DNA from: Clostridiales bacterium | Lineage (GTDB): Bacteria; Bacillota; Clostridia; Christensenellales; Aristaeellaceae | Direction: 5' to 3' | DNA: 20,081 nucleotides | Assembly: GCA_019420065.1 (NCBI GenBank) | Contig: JAHZHX010000044.1 | Location: 1 to 20,081 of the forward strand | Shown: piece after piece, positions 7,402 to 14,837 of the stretch | How positions within the stretch are numbered: position 1 is the first letter of the stretch | How the letters are laid out: every line of letters starts with the position of its first letter | Notes under the pieces: model-generated | The model's database searches: none | What the model was told of the DNA's origin: nothing | The model's input: the letters and a program-made list of their open reading frames with translations, nothing else | Program-made: the position numbers and the translations under genes

Positions 7402-8268
7402 ATGGCGGAGCATAAACCGATCCTGGCGTTGATGTATGACTTTGACCATACGCTTTCCCCGCGCGATATGCAGGAATATGCCTTTATTCCGGAACTGGGA
7501 ATGGAGGCGAGCGACTTCTGGGCGCTGTGCCGCCGTGTGGGCGCGCAGCATCACATGGATTCAATCCTGGCTTATATGTATGTGATGATTATGGAGGCCC
7601 GCCGCCGCGGCATGCGGCTTGACCGCAGCACGTTTACCAATCAGGGGGCGCAGGTTGAACTGTTTAACGGCATGGAAAGCTGGTTTGAACGGGTAAATGC
7701 TTATGGCAACAGCCTGGGGTATGAGGTGGAGCACTATGTACTCTCTTCGGGGCTAAAGGAGATCATCGAGGGCACGCCCATTGCCGACCGTTTTAAAATG
7801 ATTTACGCGGGCGAATTTGTTTACAATACCGAAACGGGCGAGCCGGAGTGGCCCGCCATGGCGATCAACTATACCAATAAAACGCAGTTTATTTACCGTA
7901 TCAACAAGGGCATTCTGGATGTGACGGAGAACGAACGGCTGAATGAGCCTACGCCCCATGACATGCGCCGGGTGCCTTTTACCAACATGATTTATATTGG
8001 CGACGGGTCCACCGACGTGCCCTGCATGAAGCTGGTGCGTTCGCGCGGCGGACATGCGATTGCTGTCTACACGGGGCGGCGGAACGCTACGGTCAATGAA
8101 ATGCTGATTCACGGCCGGGTGAACTTTGTCGCGCCGACCGATTATTCCCGGGGCAGCGATATGGAAAAAATCGTCTTTGGCATTTTTGACAGTGTGGCGG
8201 CGGAAAACCGCAACATTGCCCTTAACCGCCGGCAGCTGGACGAGGCACAGCGGATGATGGAGAAATAA
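7402..8268 (+). CDS. HAD-superfamily phosphatase (phosphoserine-phosphatase-like)
   Basis: A 288-residue soluble hydrolase with the four HAD motifs: motif I DFDHT at 13-17 (nucleophile Asp13, acid/base Asp15), motif II VLSSG around Ser115, a motif III lysine near 160 (YTNKTQ), and motif IV IGDGSTDVPCM with acidic residues 201 and 205. The large insertion between motifs I and II is a helical C1-type cap, as in phosphoserine-phosphatase-like enzymes. Such proteins dephosphorylate small metabolites; the substrate is unknown. The start is set by AAGGAGG eight bases before ATG. It is a single-gene unit with its own promoter and a compact terminator. Confidence 0.9.
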   Translation: MAEHKPILALMYDFDHTLSPRDMQEYAFIPELGMEASDFWALCRRVGAQHHMDSILAYMYVMIMEARRRGMRLDRSTFTNQGAQVELFNGMESWFERVNAYGNSLGYEVEHYVLSSGLKEIIEGTPIADRFKMIYAGEFVYNTETGEPEWPAMAINYTNKTQFIYRINKGILDVTENERLNEPTPHDMRRVPFTNMIYIGDGSTDVPCMKLVRSRGGHAIAVYTGRRNATVNEMLIHGRVNFVAPTDYSRGSDMEKIVFGIFDSVAAENRNIALNRRQLDEAQRMMEK

Positions 8269-8280
8269 CGCTTCAGCGGC

Positions 8281-8394
8281 TCAAACAGCGCTTGAGCGTG
8301 ATACTCAGAAAACGCTTGAGCGTTTTTCAATTACCGGTTGCTTGTGTTTGCTGGGATCGCCGCCTATACTTTGCCTCATCAAGCAAAGGAGGCA
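8281..8394 (+). promoter_or_regulatory. Promoter A with three operator-like repeats, before the 65-residue protein
   Basis: The -35 TTGTGT (8342-8347) and -10 TATACT (8365-8370) are 17 bp apart. Upstream lie three 15-bp sites of the form TC[A]A-N7-TTG[A/C]: TCAAACAGCGCTTGA (8281-8295), TCAGAAAACGCTTGA (8305-8319) and TCAATTACCGGTTGC (8327-8341). They start 84, 60 and 38 bp before the -10. Downstream of the -10, TGCCTC (8372-8377) can pair with GAGGCA (8389-8394), which contains the ribosome binding site. The layout is repeated at 8602-8691. Confidence 0.65.
8309..8327 (+). terminator. Compact terminator after the HAD gene
   Basis: AAAACGC (8309-8315) and GCGTTTT (8320-8326) pair around the tetraloop TTGA and end in a T run. 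The same DNA contributes to one of the repeated operator-like sites described for the following promoter, so it may serve two roles. Confidence 0.6.
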
Positions 8395-8400
8395 TCCCGG

Positions 8401-8598
8401 ATGAACAAACGACGGATTTTGCAAAGAAAAATCCCGAAAAACAGCAATGCAAAAGGGCAGTCCTTATACATTGCAGGCAGAAAACCAAGTATTTTTGAAT
8501 ATGCGGCAAGCGACAAACGCAATGTTTTGCTCAGCAGGCATATGCAGCTGTACATGGCGGAAAAAACGCTGCAAGGGTTTATCCCGAGCGATGACTGA
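8401..8598 (+). CDS. Small hypothetical protein (65 aa)
   Basis: I do not recognise this protein. It has a strongly basic N-terminus (MNKRRILQRKIPKNSNAKGQ), a middle with several aromatic residues and an acidic end (PSDD); no membrane helix, signal peptide or cysteine motif is visible. The ATG at 8401 follows AAAGGAGG by eight bases, and a sigma-A-like promoter lies at a correct distance, which is the main evidence that it is a real gene. Its base composition is more A-rich than its neighbours. The promoter and leader are near duplicates of those of the downstream XRE-repeat gene, so the two are probably expressed together in response to the same regulator. The basic N-terminus would allow a nucleic-acid or partner-protein interaction, but this is speculation. 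Confidence 0.6.
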   Translation: MNKRRILQRKIPKNSNAKGQSLYIAGRKPSIFEYAASDKRNVLLSRHMQLYMAEKTLQGFIPSDD

Positions 8599-8601
8599 GC
8601 T

Positions 8602-8691
8602 TCAAACACTGCTTGAATCGTTTTCAAACGCTGCTTGCTTGTTTTCGATCCTCAGCGAGTCTATACTTGCCTCATCAAAACAAAGGAGGCA
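8602..8691 (+). promoter_or_regulatory. Promoter B with two operator-like repeats, before the XRE-repeat gene
   Basis: The -35 TTGTTT (8639-8644) and -10 TATACT (8662-8667) are 17 bp apart. Two sites, TCAAACACTGCTTGA (8602-8616) and TCAAACGCTGCTTGC (8624-8638), start 60 and 38 bp before the -10, exactly as two of the three sites in promoter A. The -10-to-RBS segment TATACTTGCCTCATCAA…AAAGGAGGCA is also nearly identical to promoter A, including the TGCCTC/GAGGCA pairing around the ribosome binding site (8668-8673 with 8686-8691). Confidence 0.65.
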
Positions 8692-8697
8692 CGAACC

Positions 8698-9789
8698 ATG
8701 AACGACACTTTTATGTCACAGGAGAATCCCATGTTTGATATGCGTAAAACGGGCGCGTACATTTCCTTCCTGCGCAGGCAGGAGAACTTGACCCAGGCCG
8801 AACTGGCCGAGCGGCTGGGCATCAGCTATCAGGCGGTCAGCAGCTGGGAGCGCGGCGCCAGCATGCCGGATATCAGCAAGCTCCTGGACCTGGCGCATAC
8901 GCTTCATACCACGGTGGACGCGCTGCTGGCGGGCGAGAGCAAAAAGACCGAAAACGAAGCGGCGTGCGGCGATTGCGCGGCTGAGCCGGCGGTTGAAGAG
9001 GCTCCCCGCGCACAGGAAGAGGAAAGCGCTGCGCAGGCGGAAACGCATGTCGGCGGGGGGCCGGGCGTGGACAGTTTTATGAATATGAGCCGTCATATTA
9101 TCAAAAACGCCAGGAGCCAGCTTGAAAAGGCGCAGAGGCGGTTGAAAGACAAAAGCGGCCTGAACGCGCTGGCCGAGCGTTTTGAAAGCGACGGGGATAT
9201 AGAACTGCTGCGGAATCTTGCGCCGCACTTGTCCAAGGAGGCGCTGACCGAACTGGCTGAGCGCTGCGACTTTAATGATGATAAAGAAATACTGACGGAG
9301 CTTGCGCCGTTTCTACCCCGTGATGTGATGAGCGATATCGTATCGCGCTGCGATTTTTCAGACAATGCTGAATTGCTGACGGAGCTTGCGCCGTTTTTGT
9401 CCAAGGAAGCGCTGAATGATGTGGTATCGCGCTGCGACTTTGAGGATAACGCGGAGCTGATAGGGGACCTTGCGCCGTTTTTGTCCAAGGAAGCGCTGAA
9501 CGACGTGGTGTCGCGCTGCGACTTTGAGGATAACGCGGAGCTGATAGGTGATCTTGCGCCGTTTTTGTCCGAGAAAACGCTGAACGATGTGGTATCGCGC
9601 TGCGATTTTGAGGATAATGCGGAACTGATCGTGGAGCTTGCGCCGTTTTTGTCCCAGAAGACACTGGGCGAGCTTGCGCTCAAATGCGATTTTAGTGAAA
9701 ATGCCGAACTGCTTACCGAGATTGCGCCATTCCTGGGCAAAGATATTGTAACGCAGCTTGTGGAGCGGCTTATGAAGCGCCGCAAGTGA
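8698..9789 (+). CDS. XRE-family HTH protein with C-terminal 28-residue repeat array
   Basis: The 363-residue protein starts with a Cro/C1-type helix-turn-helix (about residues 15-78: LTQAELAERLGISYQAVSSW then ERGASMPDISKLLDLA), a DNA-binding domain. An acidic, low-complexity linker (about 80-125) and a basic helical segment (130-152) follow. From residue 174 to near the end there are seven 28-residue units of the form LAPFLSKEALNDVVSRCDF-x-DNAELxx, which probably fold into a helical solenoid for protein or ligand binding. It ends with a basic MKRRK-type tail. The ATG at 8698 is set by AAAGGAGG eight bases upstream. The gene has its own operator-rich promoter shared in design with the preceding small gene, so autoregulation is a reasonable inference. 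Solenoid function and target are unknown. Confidence 0.85.
   Translation: MNDTFMSQENPMFDMRKTGAYISFLRRQENLTQAELAERLGISYQAVSSWERGASMPDISKLLDLAHTLHTTVDALLAGESKKTENEAACGDCAAEPAVEEAPRAQEEESAAQAETHVGGGPGVDSFMNMSRHIIKNARSQLEKAQRRLKDKSGLNALAERFESDGDIELLRNLAPHLSKEALTELAERCDFNDDKEILTELAPFLPRDVMSDIVSRCDFSDNAELLTELAPFLSKEALNDVVSRCDFEDNAELIGDLAPFLSKEALNDVVSRCDFEDNAELIGDLAPFLSEKTLNDVVSRCDFEDNAELIVELAPFLSQKTLGELALKCDFSENAELLTEIAPFLGKDIVTQLVERLMKRRK
9217..9786 (+). repeat. Seven in-frame 84-bp repeats encoding a helical array
   Basis: Units start at 9217, 9301, 9385, 9469, 9553, 9637 and 9721, with LAP or IAP at residues 174, 202, 230, 258, 286, 314 and 342; the last is partial. Units three and four are identical in protein and differ at about five of 84 bases, which indicates a recent duplication, while the outer units are diverged. 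The pattern RCDF…DNAEL recurs in most units. Confidence 0.95.
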
Positions 9790-9797
9790 TTTTTTCC

Positions 9798-9826
9798 TTG
9801 CCATTCTGGCGCGTCTGTGCCATAAT
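9798..9826 (+). promoter_or_regulatory. Promoter of the 95-residue hypothetical gene
   Basis: -35 TTGCCA (9798-9803), 17-bp spacer and -10 CATAAT (9821-9826), 24 bases before the start codon. Confidence 0.6.
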
Positions 9827-9850
9827 AGGCTTTGAAATGGAGGCGTTCGC

Positions 9851-10138
9851 ATGGCAGGACAGCTTTGGGTAAGAATCATGAAAAAGAACAAAATCGTGGA
9901 GAGCCGCACGGCCGATTGCCAGTATGGCGGCTGGCAGGAAGCATTGGATGAAATCTGTCATGCGCTGGATATCAGCCGTCCGGTCGTTCTGCCGCGCCAC
10001 GAGCGCGATTGGGAAAACTTTGGCTTGACGCAGTTCCTGCCGGAGCATTTTCTGGAATCCGTATCGTTTGACCGCATGGAATTGCAGTACATTGATCCGG
10101 ACAGGAAAAAGCAGAAAAACTTTTATGCCGATCTGTAA
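9851..10138 (+). CDS. Conserved-looking hypothetical protein (95 aa)
   Basis: A short soluble protein with an N-terminal beta-rich segment (WVRIMKKNKIVESRT), a helical middle (WQEALDEICHALDI), a conserved-looking HERDWENFGLTQFLPEHF and a C-terminal VSFDRMELQYID. This combination resembles an unnamed clostridial family that I recall only as hypothetical, so no function is assigned. There is no signal peptide or membrane helix. The ATG at 9851 has GGAGG seven bases upstream; an internal in-frame ATG (Met10) has weaker support. It has its own promoter and ends at a strong terminator, so it appears to be a monocistronic unit, independent of the XRE-repeat gene. Confidence 0.8.
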   Translation: MAGQLWVRIMKKNKIVESRTADCQYGGWQEALDEICHALDISRPVVLPRHERDWENFGLTQFLPEHFLESVSFDRMELQYIDPDRKKQKNFYADL

Positions 10139-10141
10139 AAA

Positions 10142-10174
10142 AAATAAAGGGGCGAAACGTCCCTTTATTTTTTT
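10142..10174. terminator. Bidirectional Rho-independent terminator
   Basis: AAATAAAGGG (10142-10151) and CCCTTTATTT (10161-10170) form a 10-bp stem, with T runs in both orientations. It separates the convergent 95-residue gene and the DUF378 gene. Confidence 0.9.
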
Positions 10175-10187
10175 GCTGTGCGCTTTT

Positions 10188-10394
10188 TCAGCCCTTTACC
10201 GTTTCGCGTTCACGGAAAAGAAGAGAAATGCACCACAGGCCCGCCGCGCCAACCAGCGTGTAGACGATGCGGCTGATGATTGCCGCCTGTCCGCCGAAGA
10301 TCGAGGCCACCAGGTCGAACTGAAAAATACCGACCAGACCCCAGTTGATAGCGCCAATGATGACCAGAAGCAATGCGATTCTGTCAAGAACCAA
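10188..10394 (-). CDS. DUF378 domain membrane protein
   Basis: This 68-residue protein is almost wholly DUF378: an N-terminal helix LDRIALLLVIIGAINWGLVG, a short loop with FQFDLVASIFGG and a second membrane helix IVYTLVGAAGLWCISLLF, ending in a charged tail. DUF378 proteins are small, two-helix inner-membrane proteins of unknown function. The TTG at 10394 is chosen because AAGGAGG lies eight bases upstream; an in-frame GTG at 10403 overlaps that ribosome binding site and so is unlikely. It is a single gene converging on the upstream terminator. Confidence 0.88.
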   Translation of the reverse strand: MVLDRIALLLVIIGAINWGLVGIFQFDLVASIFGGQAAIISRIVYTLVGAAGLWCISLLFRERETVKG

Positions 10395-10456
10395 TGAAAA
10401 CACCTCCTTGCTTTCAGAACCTATTATGGCAGGGAGGCGTTGATGATATACATTTT

Positions 10457-11656
<1,200 letters not shown>

Positions 11657-11702
11657 AAAAATGGCTCCTTTCCATGGTGCAGGATTTAAGTGCGATAATT
11701 GC

Positions 11703-11731
11703 ATTATAACCTACATTGACAGGAAAAGCAA
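11703..11731 (-). promoter_or_regulatory. Promoter of the aminotransferase gene
   Basis: On the minus strand, -35 TTGCTT (11726-11731), a 17-bp spacer and consensus -10 TATAAT (11703-11708). It lies between the dnaA stop and the aminotransferase start. Confidence 0.75.
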
Positions 11732-11759
11732 GCCATAAAATGAAATTTTGTATATTCAA

Positions 11760-13130
11760 TTATTTATTTTGAAGCCGATGCCGAATGTCGTCTACCAAAG
11801 AGGCGAAGGATTCGGAGGTGCGGATATCCTCTGAGATCTTATCGCAGCCGTGCAAGATGGTGGTGTGGTCGCGTCCGCCCATAGCCTCGCCGATACGGGA
11901 CATGGAGCAGTCCGTTAGCTCGCGGCACAAAAACATGGCGATCTGCCGCGGCGTTGTTACCTCGCGATTGCGGCGCGGCCCTTTCAGGTCGTCCGCCGTT
12001 ACGTTATAGTAGGATGCAACGGTGCGCATCACGTCTTCGCAGGTGAGGGAGCGCGGTTCATGGGCGGCAAAAATCTCATGCAGGGCGTCCTCCGCCAGCT
12101 GGCAGTCGATTTTGCGGTTGCTCAGCGTGGCATAGGCGTTCAGGCGCGTAAGGCACCCTTCCAGCTCGCGGATATTGCTCTCTACATGCTCGGCAATCAG
12201 CTGCATCACTTCCTGGCCGCAGGCGATGCCCTCGTCCCGGGCAAGCTTGCTGAGGATGGCAATTCTTGTTTCCAGGTCAGGGCGCTGGATATCGGCAATC
12301 AGCCCCCACTCAAAGCGGCTGCGCAGGCGTTCCTCCAGACGCGGGATCTCACGCGGCGGGCGGTCGCTGGCAATGATAATCTGCTTGCCCGCGGCATGCA
12401 GGGTGTTGAATGTATGGAAGAATTCTTCCTGCGTGCTGGTAGCGCCGGCAATGAACTGGATATCGTCGATCATCAGCACGTCCACGCCGCGGTATTTTTC
12501 ACGAAAATTGGCGTTCTGACCGGTCTGAATGGCGGCAATCAGCTCATTCATGAAGGCCTCGCTGGTGACATAGCTGATTTTGACGGCGGGATTCTGGCGC
12601 AGCAGATGGTGGCCGATGGCGTGCATCAGATGCGTTTTGCCAAGGCCGACGCCGCCGTAAATAAAAAGCGGATTATAGGCCTCGGCGGGAGCCTCAGCCA
12701 CGGCCAGACAGGCAGCATGGGCAAAACGGTTGCTGTTGCCGACAACAAAGGAATCAAAGGTGTATTTGGGGTTGAGAAAGGACGGCAGCGTGACCGTCGG
12801 CGCGGCAGGGGTGCTCAGGTATTCGTCAGCGCCGCGGGGGGTGAGAATATGCACCTCCATGGGGCGTGCGGCGGCCTGAGTCAGCGCCTCGGTGATCTGG
12901 GCGGAATAGCGTTTGGTGACGAAATTATAGAAAAAATCGGTGGTGGCCTTTAATACCAGCGTATCGTCGCACAGATCCAGCGGCTCCAGGCCGGACTTGA
13001 TGAAGGTATCATAAGCGGTTGAGGAGAGCGTTGTGCTCAAAATATTACTGGTTTGCGCCCAAAGCTGCATCATTTCCAAAGGAAAAACCCCCATTTGTAA
13101 ATTGTGAATGCATAATGCTTGCTGCTTCAT
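11760..13130 (-). CDS. dnaA: Chromosomal replication initiator protein DnaA
   Basis: DnaA binds DnaA boxes at oriC and, with ATP, melts the origin. All four domains are visible: an N-terminal helicase/DiaA-contact domain (starting MMQLWAQTSNILSTTL), a short linker, the AAA+ core with Walker A GGVGLGKTH (159-167) and Walker B LMIDDIQF (219-226), and the C-terminal DNA-binding domain with the signature GGRDHTTILHGCDKI. The frame opens at ATG 13130, directly after an in-frame stop, but no good ribosome binding site precedes it. By comparison with known DnaA proteins the N-terminal fold begins at Met20/Met21 (13073/13070), so the true start may be there, giving about 437 residues. Two perfect DnaA boxes lie around its promoter, as expected for autoregulation. 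dnaN does not follow. Confidence 0.97.
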   Translation of the reverse strand: MKQQALCIHNLQMGVFPLEMMQLWAQTSNILSTTLSSTAYDTFIKSGLEPLDLCDDTLVLKATTDFFYNFVTKRYSAQITEALTQAAARPMEVHILTPRGADEYLSTPAAPTVTLPSFLNPKYTFDSFVVGNSNRFAHAACLAVAEAPAEAYNPLFIYGGVGLGKTHLMHAIGHHLLRQNPAVKISYVTSEAFMNELIAAIQTGQNANFREKYRGVDVLMIDDIQFIAGATSTQEEFFHTFNTLHAAGKQIIIASDRPPREIPRLEERLRSRFEWGLIADIQRPDLETRIAILSKLARDEGIACGQEVMQLIAEHVESNIRELEGCLTRLNAYATLSNRKIDCQLAEDALHEIFAAHEPRSLTCEDVMRTVASYYNVTADDLKGPRRNREVTTPRQIAMFLCRELTDCSMSRIGEAMGGRDHTTILHGCDKISEDIRTSESFASLVDDIRHRLQNK

Positions 13131-13185
13131 TCATCGTTCGCAAAGAGCGCAAAAAAGAGACCCTCCTGCTTCCTTCCCGGAGAGC

Positions 13186-13476
13186 TGTGGATAAGTAATG
13201 GTGGATAACTTTTGCGCATTCCACTGAACATGCCTATCATAGCAGATTTCCGGAGAAAAAACAAGAGTTATCCACAATTCGCCATTGTATGCTGTACAGA
13301 TGGGCGAAAAACTATCCCTTGTGTATGAGCGGGACGACGACCACAAGACATGCAATCCGCTTAGCAAAAAAATGCATAAAAAATCAAAATATTGAATAAT
13401 ATAAATATATTACAAAATTATTAAATTTGTAATTTTTAAGAAATGAGTTTTTTCTCTTGCCGCCCGGTGTGGACAA
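13186..13476. other. Probable chromosomal replication origin (oriC)
   Basis: The gap between dnaA and the next plus-strand gene contains perfect DnaA boxes TGTGGATAA (13186-13194) and TTATCCACA (13268-13276), one-mismatch boxes GGTGGATAA (13200-13208) and TGTGGACAA (13468-13476), and an AT-rich stretch at about 13370-13440 that could be the unwinding element. The AT-rich part holds an inverted repeat, ATTACAAA (13409-13416) with TTTGTAAT (13426-13433). Gene orientation diverges here: dnaA reads left, parA and parB read right, as expected at an origin. Only a few boxes are present, fewer than in some Bacillota origins, and no GC-skew analysis was made. Confidence 0.7.
13236..13264 (-). promoter_or_regulatory. 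Promoter of dnaA
   Basis: On the minus strand, -35 TTGTTT (13259-13264), a 17-bp spacer and -10 TATGAT (13236-13241). A perfect DnaA box (13268-13276) sits just upstream of the -35, and two more boxes lie in the transcribed leader, consistent with autoregulation by DnaA. Confidence 0.65.
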
Positions 13477-13498
13477 AAGACGGTAAATGTGGTATCTT
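13470..13498 (+). promoter_or_regulatory. Promoter of the parA/parB-side operon
   Basis: -35 TGGACA (13470-13475), 17-bp spacer and -10 TATCTT (13493-13498). The -35 overlaps a one-mismatch DnaA box (13468-13476), so DnaA could influence it. Confidence 0.5.
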
Positions 13499-13531
13499 GT
13501 TAACAGCGTGAAAAAGGAAGGAAGGGGCAGG

Positions 13532-14020
13532 ATGTCCGTCACGGAAATTAGGGCGCTGCTGCGGCCATGGCTGGGGGAAGAGCTGCTTTCGCACTGCGAT
13601 ATATGCGCGCAGGCGGAGGAGCTTCTTCAGGCCTTTGAACCGGCGACAGGCGACATTGAAATGCTTTTTCAGCGGCTGAGCACGCTTTTCTTTTCCACGG
13701 TACGCGAGTATACTCGCGGGGCCATGTGCGTGCGGCTGGATGACGGCAGGATCATGCGGGTGCGGGTGGACGACATCGACCAGATGGCGGACGAGGCGCT
13801 GTATCTGCGCCTGCGTTTGCTGCCGCACAGCGCCTTTCAGTGCAGCCGTTTGCGGCAATATGCCATGACGCATGACAGCCTTTCGGCGCTGCGGGCGCTG
13901 TATGTGGATTTTGCCGCTTTTCAGACCGAGGATGAACGGGCGTTTATTGAGCGGATGATCCGCGCCTGCCATCCGGCCTACCGCTGGCGGGCATGGCTGC
14001 GGGAAAATACGAACAGATAA
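13532..14020 (+). CDS. Hypothetical protein between oriC and parA
   Basis: I do not recognise this 162-residue protein. It looks soluble and largely helical, with an N-terminal VTEIRALLRPWLGEELLSHC, a short CxxC-like DICAQAEE stretch, a basic beta-like middle (RLDDGRIMRVRVDDIDQM) and a C-terminal helix pair ending CHPAYRWRAWLREN. No membrane helix, nucleotide-binding motif or known DNA-binding motif is obvious. The ATG at 13532 follows a GGAAGGAAGGGG purine run. It is the first gene of the plus-strand block and is only 16 bases from parA, so it is probably co-transcribed with the partition genes; a chromosome-maintenance role is an inference from position only. Confidence 0.75.
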   Translation: MSVTEIRALLRPWLGEELLSHCDICAQAEELLQAFEPATGDIEMLFQRLSTLFFSTVREYTRGAMCVRLDDGRIMRVRVDDIDQMADEALYLRLRLLPHSAFQCSRLRQYAMTHDSLSALRALYVDFAAFQTEDERAFIERMIRACHPAYRWRAWLRENTNR

Positions 14021-14036
14021 TAAAGAAGGAATTATT

Positions 14037-14807
14037 TTGGGAAAGATTATTGCCGTTACCAATCAGAAAGGCGGCGTTGGCAAAACGACGACCGCGGTGA
14101 ACCTGTGCGCCTGCCTGGCGGAACAGGGAAAGCACACGCTGCTGATTGATTCTGACCCGCAGGGCAACGCAACCAGCGGCGCGGGCGCGCAGGCGGGCCA
14201 GCAAACGCTGTACGAGGTGCTGCTGGGCATTGCCACGGCGGAAAAATGCATTGTGGAAACCGATACGCCTGGCATGAGCGTGCTGCCCTCCGACATCCGG
14301 CTGGCGGCGGCGGAGGTGGAAATGGTGTCGCTTGAGCGGCGCGAGTATCGCCTGCGCGCTGCGCTGCGTTCGCTGGCTGAAAAGTATGATTATATTCTGA
14401 TCGACTGTCCGCCATCGCTGGGGCTGCTGACGGTCAACGCGCTCACGGCGGCAAACAGTGTGCTGATTCCCATTCAGTGCGAATACTATGCGCTGGAAGG
14501 CGTGCGCAGTTTGACGGATACGGTGGCCCGCGTCAAGCGCGGTCTTAATGCCGCGCTGGATGTGGAGGGCGTGCTGCTGACGATGTTTGACGGGCGCACC
14601 AACCTGAGCCTGCAGGTGGTCGCGCAGGTGAAAAAGCATTTCCGCGGCAAGGTGTTTGCAACCACTGTGCCGCGCAATGTGCGCCTGGGCGAAGCGCCCA
14701 GCCATGCGCTGCCGATCAACAGGTATGATCCGCGCTCGACAGGGGCGGAGGCATACCGCTCGCTTGCGCGGGAGGTATTGACCCGCAACGGTGAAAAGGT
14801 GAAATAA
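14037..14807 (+). CDS. parA: Chromosome-partitioning ATPase ParA/Soj
   Basis: ParA/Soj is a DNA-binding ATPase that works with ParB to position origins; in Bacillus it also modulates DnaA activity. The 256 residues have the deviant Walker A KGGVGKT at 11-17 (signature Lys11 plus Lys16), LLIDSDPQGNAT around 36-47 and Walker B ILIDCPPSLG near 120, matching the usual length. The start is TTG at 14037, six bases after AAGGA, and reads directly into GKIIAVTNQKGG; no better start is in frame. It is followed by parB after about 30 bases and preceded closely by an unknown gene. Nothing in the sequence suggests loss of activity. Confidence 0.95.
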   Translation: MGKIIAVTNQKGGVGKTTTAVNLCACLAEQGKHTLLIDSDPQGNATSGAGAQAGQQTLYEVLLGIATAEKCIVETDTPGMSVLPSDIRLAAAEVEMVSLERREYRLRAALRSLAEKYDYILIDCPPSLGLLTVNALTAANSVLIPIQCEYYALEGVRSLTDTVARVKRGLNAALDVEGVLLTMFDGRTNLSLQVVAQVKKHFRGKVFATTVPRNVRLGEAPSHALPINRYDPRSTGAEAYRSLAREVLTRNGEKVK

Positions 14808-14837
14808 AGGGCGCAATGCGAAGGAGGAGAGGCCGTT

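Noticed and set aside
8269..8322. Short CRISPR-like array from three CGCTT[C/G]AGCG copies
   Set aside because: The copies are 10-bp imperfect palindromes 20-24 bp apart, far too short for CRISPR repeats, and are better explained as operator sites and a terminator.
9217..9786. Intergenic tandem repeat or mobile element in the XRE gene
   Set aside because: The 84-bp unit is in frame and encodes a regular protein repeat, so it is part of the gene.
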